Positions 8,800-16,511 of a stretch of 55,073 nucleotides of DNA are shown piece by piece. Where the stretch lies: the NCBI RefSeq assembly GCF_937981295.1, contig NZ_CALJPC010000067.1, positions 1-55,073 of the forward strand. The letters are read 5' to 3'. Origin of the DNA: an uncultured Campylobacter sp. (GTDB lineage: Bacteria > Campylobacterota > Campylobacteria > Campylobacterales > Campylobacteraceae). A program made the position numbers and the translations under genes. The notes below the pieces were generated by a model. It did not search any database. It was not told the origin of the DNA and saw nothing but the letters and a program-made list of their open reading frames with translations. Each line of letters opens with the position of its first letter. Position 1 is the first letter of the stretch.

Positions 8800-9714
8800 C
8801 TATTTGAAAAGCTCGGTAGAAAGATACCTCTCGCCGGTATCGCAGAGGATCGTAACGATCACTTTGCCCTTGTTCTCGGGCTTGGCAGCGATCTGCGCGG
8901 CAGCATAAACGTTCGCACCGCTTGAGATGCCCACGAGCAAGCCCTCTTTTTGTGCCAGCTGTCTAGCTGCCGCAAACGCATCGTCGTTCTCAACGCTCAA
9001 AAAGCCGTCGATGACGCTTCTATCAAGATTATCAGGGATAAAATTTGCGCCGATGCCCTGAATTTTATGCCCACCCGCACTGCCGCACGTAAGAAGCGGC
9101 GAGCTAGCAGGCTCCACGCCGTAGGCTTTTAGGTTTGGATTTTTAGATTTTAAAAATTTCGCCGTGCCGCTGAGCGTGCCGCCGGTACCAAATCCCGCGA
9201 CTAAAATATCTACCTTACCGCCGCTTTGCTCCCAAATTTCAGGTCCAGTGCTTTGAAAATGCGCCTTTGGATTGCTCGGGTTATCAAACTGGCTCGGGAT
9301 GAAGCTATTTGGAGTGCTCGCAGCCAGCTCATTTGCCCTATCTACCGCGCCTTTCATTCCAAATTTCGGGTCGGTCAGCTCGATTTTAGCGCCGAATGCC
9401 GCGATGAGCTTTTGGCGCTCGATACTCATCGAGCTTGGCATTGTTAAAATTAGCTTCATACCGAGCTTTGCTGCGATCATCGCAAGCCCTACGCCCGTGT
9501 TTCCGCTGGTAGGCTCTATCAAAACGCTATTTTTATCGATTTTGCCCGAGCTTAGCGCGTCTTTTACGATCTGCCACGCGATGCGATCTTTGACCGAGTG
9601 GCTCGGATTTAAAAATTCCGCCTTGGCTAGGATGAGGGCATTTTTGCCAAACGTATTGATTCTGACTAACGGAGTATTGCCGATGAGCTCCGTAACATCG
9701 TTTGCTATTTTCAT
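8800..9714 (-). CDS. cysK: Cysteine synthase A (O-acetylserine sulfhydrylase)
   Basis: This PLP enzyme makes cysteine from O-acetylserine and sulfide in the cytoplasm. It has 304 residues. Landmarks are the Schiff-base lysine in SVKDR (Lys42), the substrate loop EPTSGNTGVGLA, the phosphate-binding GFGTGGTLSG and the C-terminal GISSGANV and DTGERYLST. It is the last gene of the metY-rrf2-cysK operon, 9 bases after the regulator, so cysteine and homocysteine synthesis are likely co-regulated. The sequence does not decide between CysK and CysM types alone, but GTGGTLSG and TGERYLST favour CysK. Confidence 0.96.
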   Translation of the reverse strand: MKIANDVTELIGNTPLVRINTFGKNALILAKAEFLNPSHSVKDRIAWQIVKDALSSGKIDKNSVLIEPTSGNTGVGLAMIAAKLGMKLILTMPSSMSIERQKLIAAFGAKIELTDPKFGMKGAVDRANELAASTPNSFIPSQFDNPSNPKAHFQSTGPEIWEQSGGKVDILVAGFGTGGTLSGTAKFLKSKNPNLKAYGVEPASSPLLTCGSAGGHKIQGIGANFIPDNLDRSVIDGFLSVENDDAFAAARQLAQKEGLLVGISSGANVYAAAQIAAKPENKGKVIVTILCDTGERYLSTELFK

Positions 9715-9723
9715 ATTTTTCCT

Positions 9724-10137
9724 TTAAATGCTGAAATTTAAATACTGGACGCTTCGCGCCATCATCTCCTCATAGCTGCTTAGAGGCTCGTTAAATATCT
9801 CTGCCAGCTTGACGTCAAATTTCTCAAAAAACGCCCGCAGTCCGGGATCGCTCATCTGAATGCTAGTCATCCGCAGATCCTTTTCAAGAGCGGTAAAAAT
9901 TTCACCGAAAGAAATCTCACTAGCATCTCTGGCTAGGTGATAGCCGCCGTTTTTACCTTTGATGCTACACACTAGCTTCTCGTTTCTAAGGGTATTTAGA
10001 ATTTGCTCCAAATAATTCTTAGAAACTCCCGTACGCTCGGCGATCTCTTTTATACTTATAGGCGCTACTTCGCTAGCTTTGGCGATCTGCAAAATCGCAG
10101 CCAGCCCATAAACGCCCTTTGTGCTTAAAAGTGCCAT
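9724..10137 (-). CDS. Rrf2-family transcriptional regulator (CymR/IscR-like)
   Basis: This 137-residue regulator starts MALLSTKGVYGLAAILQIAK. It has a winged helix: the recognition region is ISIKEIAERTGVSKNYLEQIL and the wing is SIKGKNGGYHLAR. IscR-type cluster-binding needs three conserved cysteines after residue 90; here only Cys56 is seen, so iron-sulfur sensing is unlikely. Its position between metY and cysK recalls CymR, the Rrf2 repressor of cysteine metabolism that works with CysK in Firmicutes. That it represses its own operon is an inference from position. The ATG lies inside the metY stop region (1-base overlap). Confidence 0.88.
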   Translation of the reverse strand: MALLSTKGVYGLAAILQIAKASEVAPISIKEIAERTGVSKNYLEQILNTLRNEKLVCSIKGKNGGYHLARDASEISFGEIFTALEKDLRMTSIQMSDPGLRAFFEKFDVKLAEIFNEPLSSYEEMMARSVQYLNFSI

Positions 10138-11408
10138 TATTTCAGTGCCTCGCTAAGATCAGAAATCAAATCGTTCGCGTCCTCTATACCCACGCTTAGG
10201 CGGATTAAGCTCGCAGGCACGCCAGCGCGGTTTAGCTGCTCCTCGTTTAGCTGCGAATGCGTCGTGCTCGCAGGATGAGTGATGATCGACTTAGTATCGC
10301 CGATATTTGCTACGACAGAGAAAATTTTAACCTTACTAACCGCCTTTAGCGCTGTTTCTTCGCTATCTACGATGAAGCTCATCAGACTGCTTGCATAGCC
10401 GTTTTTAAATTTCGCTTTAATCGCGGTATTAAATGGCGAGCTTGCAAGCCCCGGATAATTGACCTGCTTTACCTTCGGATGATTTTGCAAAAATTCTGCT
10501 ATCTTTAGCGCGTTTTGCGAGTGTTTTTGCATGCGAAGCGGCAGTGTTTCAAGCCCCTGGATGAGCTGAAACGCGTTAAACGGCGATAGCGTCGCACCAA
10601 TATCGCGAAGCAGGGACAAGCGAATCCTAAGCGTATAAATGTCGAAATTATCTACTAAATCCGCATAAATTAAGCCGTGATAGCTCTCATCAGGCTCGTT
10701 GAAATGTGCGTAACGCGGATTGCCTTTGAGTTTGGAATTTAATCCTTTGCCCGAAACGATTGCACCAGCGATACTAAGCCCCTGTCCGCTTATGTATTTG
10801 CTAGCGCTGTGGATTACGACATCGGCGCCGTCATCAAGCGGATTGTAAAGCGCAGGGCTTGGGATCGTGTTATCCGCAATCGTTACTACGCCGTGCTTAT
10901 TTGCGATTGTAGCGATTTTAGCGGTATTTGCAACCGAAATTTGAGGATTTGAAAGTGTCTCAAAAAAGATCGCTCTAGTCTTATCATCGATTAAACCTTC
11001 CAAATTATCCGCAGTTTCGGAGTCAAAAACCCTAGCTTCGATGCCGAAACGCTTGATCGTATGCGCCAAAAGCGTAGTTGCGCCGCCGTAAATTTTCTCG
11101 GCGATGATGATATTTTCGCCCGCTGCGGCTAAATTTGCCACCGCAAAAAATATCGCCGCCTGCCCACTAGAGACCGCGATTGCGGCTTTGCCGTTTTCCA
11201 GCGCCGCAAGTCGCGCCTCAAAAACATCAGTAGTAGGATTTGTCAAACGCCCATAAATCGGTCCTAGATCGCGAAGTGCGAAGCGATCGGCGGCCTTTTT
11301 GCTAGAACCGAAGTTAAACGCGGTGCTTTGATAAATGGGAACTGCCATCGTGCCGTAGCCTGCGACGGAGTCGTAACCGAAGTGAGTTGCGAGGGTTTCT
11401 TTTTGCAT
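10137..11408 (-). CDS. metY: O-acetylhomoserine sulfhydrylase
   Basis: This Cys/Met-metabolism PLP enzyme converts O-acetylhomoserine and sulfide to homocysteine. Over 423 residues it shows VPIYQSTAFNF, YGRLTNPT, SSGQAAIF, the PLP lysine in HSASKYISGQG (Lys204) and the C-terminal THSQLNEEQLNRAGVP and RLSVGIED. The length and THSQL motif favour MetY over cystathionine gamma-synthase. It is first in the metY-rrf2-cysK operon and has a strong sigma-70-type promoter just upstream. With metQ and metN elsewhere in the window, the cell can both make and import methionine. Confidence 0.95.
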   Translation of the reverse strand: MQKETLATHFGYDSVAGYGTMAVPIYQSTAFNFGSSKKAADRFALRDLGPIYGRLTNPTTDVFEARLAALENGKAAIAVSSGQAAIFFAVANLAAAGENIIIAEKIYGGATTLLAHTIKRFGIEARVFDSETADNLEGLIDDKTRAIFFETLSNPQISVANTAKIATIANKHGVVTIADNTIPSPALYNPLDDGADVVIHSASKYISGQGLSIAGAIVSGKGLNSKLKGNPRYAHFNEPDESYHGLIYADLVDNFDIYTLRIRLSLLRDIGATLSPFNAFQLIQGLETLPLRMQKHSQNALKIAEFLQNHPKVKQVNYPGLASSPFNTAIKAKFKNGYASSLMSFIVDSEETALKAVSKVKIFSVVANIGDTKSIITHPASTTHSQLNEEQLNRAGVPASLIRLSVGIEDANDLISDLSEALK

Positions 11409-11435
11409 TTTTGTCCTTTGTAAAAAATTTGACGA

Positions 11436-11464
11436 ATAATAGCGAAATTTTAAAATAAAGTCAA
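11436..11464 (-). promoter_or_regulatory. Promoter of the metY-rrf2-cysK operon
   Basis: On the reverse strand TTGACT (11459-11464) and TATTAT (11436-11441) are separated by exactly 17 bases. Transcription would start about 20 bases before the metY ATG. A clear -35 is unusual for this genus and suggests a strong promoter, which would need repression. The spacer is A+T-rich with a TTTTAAAATTT core that could serve as an Rrf2 operator. Confidence 0.75.
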
Positions 11465-11572
11465 GTATTTTTATATGGTTTTAAAATGCCTATAATACGG
11501 GATTTTCTAAAAAAATGTTATTAAAATATAGTTTTATAATATGCGTAATTTTGCCAAAATTTCGAATTTTGC

Positions 11573-11578
11573 TATAAT
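11573..11578 (+). promoter_or_regulatory. -10 element for the 11603 gene
   Basis: TATAAT in GCTATAATGC lies 25 bases upstream of the ATG at 11603, with no clear -35. Two further TATAAT-like words (near 11492 and 11535) lie in the same 190-base divergent region. Confidence 0.6.
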
Positions 11579-11602
11579 GCGCGCTTTAATTAAGGAAAAA
11601 TC

Positions 11603-11959
11603 ATGCAAATCAAAGAAAAAGATGAGCGCGTTAAATATATCCGCGCGTTAGAACGCTTCGTAAAATCCGCCGTAGCACTGCTAAAGCGCGAGGATTTCGA
11701 TGCAGAGCTTTTTGCGAAGCGAATAGCTAAAAACTACGAAATTTTATCTAAAGCGGCCGCTACGAATCTCGATAGTCCCTACACCAAGGCGCTTGAGAGC
11801 TTTGCTAAAAACGTCCTTGATGCTAGCGAGGCAGGACAGACCAGCCATGCTGCGTTTAGATCGGCGCTACAGCATGAAGCAAACGCTCTGCAAAAGCTCA
11901 AAAACAATAAAAGTTACAAAAAAGACAAGCACAAAATCGATTTTTTTAAGGATTATTAG
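11603..11959 (+). CDS. Hypothetical alpha-helical protein
   Basis: I do not recognise this 118-residue protein. It is strongly helical, charged and K/A/E-rich, with no signal peptide or membrane segment. The end is very basic (KNNKSYKKDKHKIDFFKDY), which would fit RNA, DNA or ribosome contact. A good AAGGAAAA ribosome site and a TATAAT promoter support expression. Its stop codon is directly followed by the HAD phosphatase ATG, so the two are co-transcribed. Confidence 0.75.
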   Translation: MQIKEKDERVKYIRALERFVKSAVALLKREDFDAELFAKRIAKNYEILSKAAATNLDSPYTKALESFAKNVLDASEAGQTSHAAFRSALQHEANALQKLKNNKSYKKDKHKIDFFKDY

Positions 11960-12871
11960 ATGAAAACCGTGATTTTTGATATGGATGGCACGCTGCTTGA
12001 CTCTTCGCGCGCGATCGAAATCAGCGTCAATAACACTCGCCGCGAGCTCTACGGCCTAGCGCCACTGCAAAAGAATTTCATCGTCCACACCATCAACGAT
12101 CCAAGCAAAAACGCCTTTTTGGAATTTTACGGCAAAACCGAAGCGAGCGCCGAAGAACTTGCTTTTTTCGAGAAGGAATTCGTAAGTAATTACCGCGATT
12201 TTGCCGTGCTTTACGAGGGTATCGAAGATCTTTTGCACTCGTGCAAAAAAGCAGGATTTTTTCTCGCAGTCGCCTCCAATGCGCCTTCCTATACCCTAAG
12301 CGCGATCTTAGAAAAGACGGGGGTGCGCAGGCTATTTGATCTGGTCGTAGGCGCGAACGAGCAGATGCCATCAAAACCCAACCCTGCGATGCTGCTACAC
12401 GTAATCGCACGCTCACCGCACAAAAACGCGATTTTTTTAGGCGATAGCAAAAAGGATGAGTTAGCCGCGATCCGTGGCGCAGAATTTTTACAAAATTTAG
12501 AATTTCAAGGCGGCAATGACGGCGAGAGCTTAAATGCCAGCCGTGACACTAGTAGAAAGAATTTCAGCGCTAGCGAGGGCTTAAGCTCTTGCGGCGAAAA
12601 TCTTAACGCAGATGAAAAATTCCGCCCTAACGACACAGGTGCTGACGGGGCGGCAACACTAAGCTTTAAAGGCGCTAAGATTTCCGCAAAAGCAGAAGCG
12701 ACGGAAAGCGCACAAGCTGCAGTAGCGCGATGTTTTCAGGCAAACTTGGCAGATCTAAGAGGCGCAAAACTTGAGTATTTGCAGGTATGCTGGGGGTTTG
12801 GCGAGCCTAGCGAACTAAGTCGCAATGCCCTAAACATCACGCAAGCGCGCGAAATCATCGGCGGAATTTAA
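11960..12871 (+). CDS. HAD-superfamily hydrolase (Gph-like) with a ~95-residue insert
   Basis: The HAD motifs are all present: I, FDMDGTLLDSS (6-16, nucleophile Asp7); II, SNAPS (106-110); III, KPNP (139-142); IV, GDSKKDELAA (161-170). The cap domain sits between motifs I and II, as in phosphoglycolate phosphatases. Relatives of about 205-215 residues go straight from motif IV to the final strand (YLQVCWGFGEP). Here residues ~174-270 are interposed and are low-complexity, rich in N/S/G/E/A. The catalytic core is complete, so activity is expected. The substrate is unknown; phosphoglycolate or a phosphosugar is plausible. It lies directly after the 11603 gene. Confidence 0.88.
   Translation: MKTVIFDMDGTLLDSSRAIEISVNNTRRELYGLAPLQKNFIVHTINDPSKNAFLEFYGKTEASAEELAFFEKEFVSNYRDFAVLYEGIEDLLHSCKKAGFFLAVASNAPSYTLSAILEKTGVRRLFDLVVGANEQMPSKPNPAMLLHVIARSPHKNAIFLGDSKKDELAAIRGAEFLQNLEFQGGNDGESLNASRDTSRKNFSASEGLSSCGENLNADEKFRPNDTGADGAATLSFKGAKISAKAEATESAQAAVARCFQANLADLRGAKLEYLQVCWGFGEPSELSRNALNITQAREIIGGI
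12479..12769 (+). repeat. In-frame low-complexity insert in the HAD hydrolase gene
   Basis: About 97 codons lie between motif IV and the last conserved strand. Words such as GAATTTTTACAAAATTTAGAATTTC, AGAAAGAATTTC, GAAAAATTCCG and AGCTTTAAAGGCGC recur between GC-rich stretches. The translation is N/S/G/E/A-rich without predicted fold. It is the longest such insert in the window. Confidence 0.6.
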
Positions 12872-13807
12872 AGTAGCCTGGCTTTTGAGGCATAGCTAAT
12901 TAAAAGTAGTATTGCAGCAGGGTAAAATCACGCTTAGGCTCTTAAAACGGAGCGAATTCCATCTTCGCGTGCAACGCAAGCGAAATTAAAATTTAAAAGT
13001 GATCCTTGCGCGAAAAATTCCACTAGCACGAGAAACTAGGATTTCATCTGCGCGAGTGGAATTTAAAATTTTAAAAGTAGCTTTTGTGGTGCGGTATTTT
13101 ATCTGCGTGAAAAATGAAATTCTATCTGTAAAAGGTGGCGGAATTTTAAAATTTAAAGACGCCCTCTCGCGGCTTAATTTAAAATTTGCCTCGAAAGCCA
13201 GACTTAAAATTTAATACCAAACGCGATTTTAGCATTCTACCGCGTCCATGAAATTTCAAATTCTCGCAAAGCGGCGGAATTTTAAAATTTTAAAAAGCCT
13301 GATCTGTGTTATGCACGCGAGTAGATTTTGCATAAGTAGAATTTATCCGCCGTGCAGAAATCAAGATTTTACCGCACAAGCAAAGCGAAAATCCTCTCCG
13401 CCTACGCGAAATCCAAGAATTTTAGCGCTCAAACAAAGCGGAATTCTATCCGCTCAAGCGAAACCTAAAATTTCACTCGCGCCATAGAAGTTTAAAATTT
13501 CCGCAAAAATCAAGCTGCTTATTATGTAAATTTAAAATTACGCCTATCTGAAAAGCTTCGCGTTTAATCTGCCACGCGACCAAGATTAAATTTTTAAATT
13601 CCGCTCGCTCTGCCTATCTCGAAAACAAGTAAAATTTTAAAATTTATAGATTCAAAGCCCAAAATCCCGCGTTTAAGCTTAAAATTTACCGCACGCAGGC
13701 ACAAGATCTGCGTAATCGCCCTTGTTTAAAAACCTCGATAGTTTGCCGCGTTCTAACCTAAATTAAATTTTATATTTGCTATAATCGTGAAATTTTAAGG
13801 AAGGTAA
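12872..13807. repeat. 936-bp intergenic array of degenerate AATTTTAAAATTT units
   Basis: No gene is visible. The stretch is a chain of at least fifteen AT-palindromic cores separated by 20-50 G+C-rich bases. The best-matching copies share GNGGAATTTTAAAATTT followed by TAAAA: 13054-13077, 13137-13158 and 13271-13297. Others are reduced to AAATTTAAAATT, TAAAATTTC or GGAATTCTATCCGC. Both orientations look alike because the core is palindromic. Confidence 0.6.
13780..13785 (+). promoter_or_regulatory. -10 element for the DUF2018-ispB-hemA-proS operon
   Basis: TATAAT in GCTATAATCG lies 22 bases before the ATG at 13808, followed by the ribosome site AAGGAAGG. It is the only convincing promoter ahead of four tightly packed genes. 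Confidence 0.65.
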
Positions 13808-14053
13808 ATGGATATTTTTGAAGGCAGCCCAAGAGAGAAATTTTTTGAAATTTTATCCGCTGCAAGCCCTACTTTGGTGCAAAACGAAATCGAAGAAGCT
13901 CTAATCCGCCTAATCGCCTGTGAGCGGCTCTGCGAAGCGTGCGGCATTAGCGAGCGCGAGATCGAAAGCTTCATCGCGCAGCAGGATCTACAAGACGAGC
14001 TAAACGACAAATTTTTGCAAATGAGCGGAAATATCCTAAGCAATAACGAATAA
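13808..14053 (+). CDS. DUF2018 family protein (HP0242-like)
   Basis: This 81-residue all-helical protein starts MDIFEGSPREKFFEIL and ends LQMSGNILSNNE. The ends match my recollection of Helicobacter HP0242 (IFEGNPLDKW... and ...MANILSGNE), the family type, whose crystal structure is a small homodimer with a knotted backbone. HP0242 lies upstream of the polyprenyl synthase, hemA and proS genes, and the same order is kept here. The function is unknown. It is the first gene of the operon and overlaps the next by one base (TAATG). Confidence 0.85.
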   Translation: MDIFEGSPREKFFEILSAASPTLVQNEIEEALIRLIACERLCEACGISEREIESFIAQQDLQDELNDKFLQMSGNILSNNE

Positions 14054-15045
14054 TGCAAGATCAAATCGATTTAATTATGAAAAGCTTCATCGCAGACTGC
14101 GGATATGAGCCCGCTAACGAGATGTTTGCGAAACTTAGCTCAGGCAAAAAACTGCGCTCCAAGCTGCTACTAAACATCGCGCAAAAGGATGAAAAATCGC
14201 TGCGTCTATGCGCGATCATTGAGCTGATCCAAGCCGCAAGCCTGCTGCACGACGACGTCATCGACGAAAGCTCGGTGCGCCGCGGCAAGCCCTCGATAAA
14301 CGCCACCTACGGCTCCAAAAACGCCGTGATGTTGGGCGACATACTCTATTCCAAGGCATACTTCGAGCTTTCTAAATTTGAAAGCCGCATCGCCGCCGCG
14401 CTTTCGGGCGCCGTCACGAAGCTTGCCGTGGGCGAGCTGATGGACGTGAGCTTAAGCAATGATTTTAACGACGATGCGAGCAAATATCTGCAAATGATCT
14501 ATCTAAAAACCTCCGCTTTGATCGAAGAGGTCGCGCGCTGCGGAGCGTTTTTAAAATTCGGCGGCGCAGAAAATCGCGGCGAAATTTCAGATATAAACGG
14601 CGCAAAAAACGAGGGCGAAATTCCAAACGCTGCGAAAGATCATGATAAAATTTCAAGCGCGAGCGCAAAATTCGGCGAATACGGCAAAAATTTGGGGCTT
14701 GCTTTTCAGATTATCGACGACATCTTAGACGTCACGCAAAGCTCAGAAGCGCTCGGTAAGCCGAGCTTGAGCGATTTCGCGGAGGGTAAAACCACCCTGC
14801 CCTACATCTATTTATACGAAAATTTAAATGATTCCGAGCGACAAAAGCTAAAATCGTTTTTTAAAAAGCAGTTGCGCGAGAGCGAAATTTTATGGATCAA
14901 AGCGAAGCTTAGCGAGCACGACATTATCGAGCGCTGTATAAACGAAGCTCGTGCCTACGGGCAAAAGGCGCTCGAAGCCGTGGCGGAATTTAAAAACGAC
15001 AAGCTGGAGCAAATCGTGCGAGATATGATAGATAGGGAGTTTTGA
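14053..15045 (+). CDS. Polyprenyl (octaprenyl-type) diphosphate synthase with an insert
   Basis: This trans-prenyltransferase elongates isoprenoid diphosphates, probably for the menaquinone side chain. The first aspartate-rich motif is LLHDDVIDESSVRRG (DDxxD at 67-71) and the second is FQIIDDILDVT (222-226). GKKLRSKLLL and GKPSLSDFAEGKTTLPYI are also conserved. The protein has 330 residues against about 295-300 in relatives. The extra part is residues ~170-205, a hydrophilic N/G/E/K/S stretch between the CGAFLKFGG and GEYGKNLGLAFQ helices. The gene sits between DUF2018 and hemA with overlapping stop/start codons on both sides. Exact chain length cannot be read from sequence. Confidence 0.92.
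   Translation: MQDQIDLIMKSFIADCGYEPANEMFAKLSSGKKLRSKLLLNIAQKDEKSLRLCAIIELIQAASLLHDDVIDESSVRRGKPSINATYGSKNAVMLGDILYSKAYFELSKFESRIAAALSGAVTKLAVGELMDVSLSNDFNDDASKYLQMIYLKTSALIEEVARCGAFLKFGGAENRGEISDINGAKNEGEIPNAAKDHDKISSASAKFGEYGKNLGLAFQIIDDILDVTQSSEALGKPSLSDFAEGKTTLPYIYLYENLNDSERQKLKSFFKKQLRESEILWIKAKLSEHDIIERCINEARAYGQKALEAVAEFKNDKLEQIVRDMIDREF
14560..14667 (+). repeat. In-frame low-complexity insert in the polyprenyl synthase gene
   Basis: Three spaced copies of a GGCGAAATTYC-like word (near 14578, 14613 and, as GATAAAATTTC, 14645) give the peptide rhythm GEIS..GEIP..DKIS. About 36 codons are extra relative to the family. Confidence 0.6.
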
Positions 15046-16511
15046 TGGCGTATATGAGCGTGAGCTTCACCCACAAAAACACAGACATCACAGTGCGCGA
15101 GAAGCTGTCGTTTTCAAACGACGTGCGTAAAAAAGAAATTTTGCGCCTTTTGGCTTCAAACTCCGCGATAGAGGAGTGTTTGGTGCTAAGCACCTGCAAC
15201 CGCGTAGAAATTTTTACCGCCGTAAGCGACTTCAAAGCGGCTAGCAAATTCGTGCTTTTAGCGCTTTCGCGCGTAAGCGGCGTGAGCTACGACGAGCTAG
15301 CCGAGCGCGCCGATATTTACGAGGATTACGGCGCGATACACCATCTTTTTGCCGTCGCAGCTTCTCTTGACAGCCTCGTAGTGGGCGAGACGCAGATCGT
15401 AGGCCAGCTCAAAGACGCCTTTAAATTTGCCAAACAAAACGCCCACGCGGGCGCGCAGATCGCAAGAGCGATAGATGAAGCGCTAAAATGCGCGGCGCGT
15501 ATCCGCAACCAGACTGAAATTTCAAAAAACCCGATCTCGGTCTCAAGCGTCGCCGTGGCGATGGCAAAGGAAAAGTTAGGCTCCTTGCAGGGCGTAAACG
15601 CCGTGGTAGTGGGCGCGGGAGAGATGAGCGAGCTAGCGTGCAAACATCTGCTCGCAAGCGGCGCAAATATCACGATCTTAAATCGAAATTTGACTAATGC
15701 GCAAAGACTGGCCGCCTCGCTACTTGGCGAGAATTCCTTGGATGCGAAAAATTGCGCGGATGAAAATCCCGGCACAGGAAAAAATTCAGACGGCTTAAAT
15801 TCCGGAAATGTCGCGAATTTCGCGGGCGAAAATCCCAAGGACGATAAAAATTCCACCGCCTGCGCAAATTCCTCCGCGCAGGTACAATCCCGTATTAAAA
15901 TCGATAGCCTTGATAATCTCAAAAAATATCTGAACGTAAATAGCCTATTTTTCAGCGCTACGGGCTCGCAAGAGCCGATCATTACCGATAGCTTGCTTGA
16001 GCCCAAAAGCTTTAAGCGATATTTTTTCGATATCGCCGTGCCGCGCGACGTGGAGCTTAGCCAGAGCGAGGATATTGAAGTTTACAGCGTAGATGATCTG
16101 GAGGAGATCGTAAAGAAAAATTTGCTGCTTCGCGAGGAGCAGGCGCAGATCGCTTACTCGATCGTGGCAAAATGCACGAACGAGTTTTTCAAATGGCTCA
16201 AAGCGGCGGCATCCACGCCGATCATCAAAGCCTTGCGTCAAAGCGCGAAGCAAGTAGCTGAGCTGGAGCTAGCCAAAGCGCTTAAAAAGGGCTATCTAAA
16301 GCACAGCGATGCAGAGGAGGCGCGCAAGCTGATCCATCAGGTTTTTAAAGCGTTTCTGCACGCTCCGACGGTAAATTTGAAAAACCTCGGCGAAGCGGAC
16401 GATGCTGACGGCACAGTAAACGCGCTGGTCGAAATTTTTGAACTGCAAGAAAACTACGAAAAATTTTTAAATCAAGAAAACGAGAAAAAGGACAAACAAA
16501 ATGAAATTTAG
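15045..16511 (+). CDS. hemA: Glutamyl-tRNA reductase with an insert
   Basis: HemA reduces Glu-tRNA to glutamate-1-semialdehyde, the first step of the C5 route to haem. Landmarks are LSTCNRVEIF with the catalytic cysteine (about residue 50), VVGETQIVGQLKDAF, the NADPH-binding GAGEMSELACKHL, and YFFDIAVPRDVE. Usual length is about 430 residues; here about 488. The excess is residues ~228-283, an N/S/D/G/K-rich stretch in the nucleotide-binding domain just after NAQRLAASL. The start is taken at the ATG overlapping the previous stop (TGATG); a TTG one codon earlier and an ATG at 15054 are alternatives. It overlaps proS by 11 bases. Confidence 0.95.
   Translation: MAYMSVSFTHKNTDITVREKLSFSNDVRKKEILRLLASNSAIEECLVLSTCNRVEIFTAVSDFKAASKFVLLALSRVSGVSYDELAERADIYEDYGAIHHLFAVAASLDSLVVGETQIVGQLKDAFKFAKQNAHAGAQIARAIDEALKCAARIRNQTEISKNPISVSSVAVAMAKEKLGSLQGVNAVVVGAGEMSELACKHLLASGANITILNRNLTNAQRLAASLLGENSLDAKNCADENPGTGKNSDGLNSGNVANFAGENPKDDKNSTACANSSAQVQSRIKIDSLDNLKKYLNVNSLFFSATGSQEPIITDSLLEPKSFKRYFFDIAVPRDVELSQSEDIEVYSVDDLEEIVKKNLLLREEQAQIAYSIVAKCTNEFFKWLKAAASTPIIKALRQSAKQVAELELAKALKKGYLKHSDAEEARKLIHQVFKAFLHAPTVNLKNLGEADDADGTVNALVEIFELQENYEKFLNQENEKKDKQNEI
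15726..15893 (+). repeat. In-frame low-complexity insert in hemA
   Basis: About 56 codons composed of repeated GAAAATCCC, AAAAATTC, TTAAATTCCGG, GCGAATTTCGCGGG and CAAATTCCTCCGC words. The peptide repeats the pattern D/G-E-N-P-x-x-G/D-K-N-S. It lies in the NADPH-binding domain, where the C. jejuni protein, as I recall it, has a short loop. Confidence 0.65.

Noticed and set aside
11409..11602. Possible SAM or cysteine riboswitch between metY and the 11603 gene
   Set aside because: The metY leader is only about 20 bases from the predicted start site, too short for a riboswitch, and no conserved stem is visible.
12999..13487. Forward open frames of 71-79 codons in the repeat array
   Set aside because: Their peptides (KFKILK, FKILAKRR) are direct translations of the repeat units.
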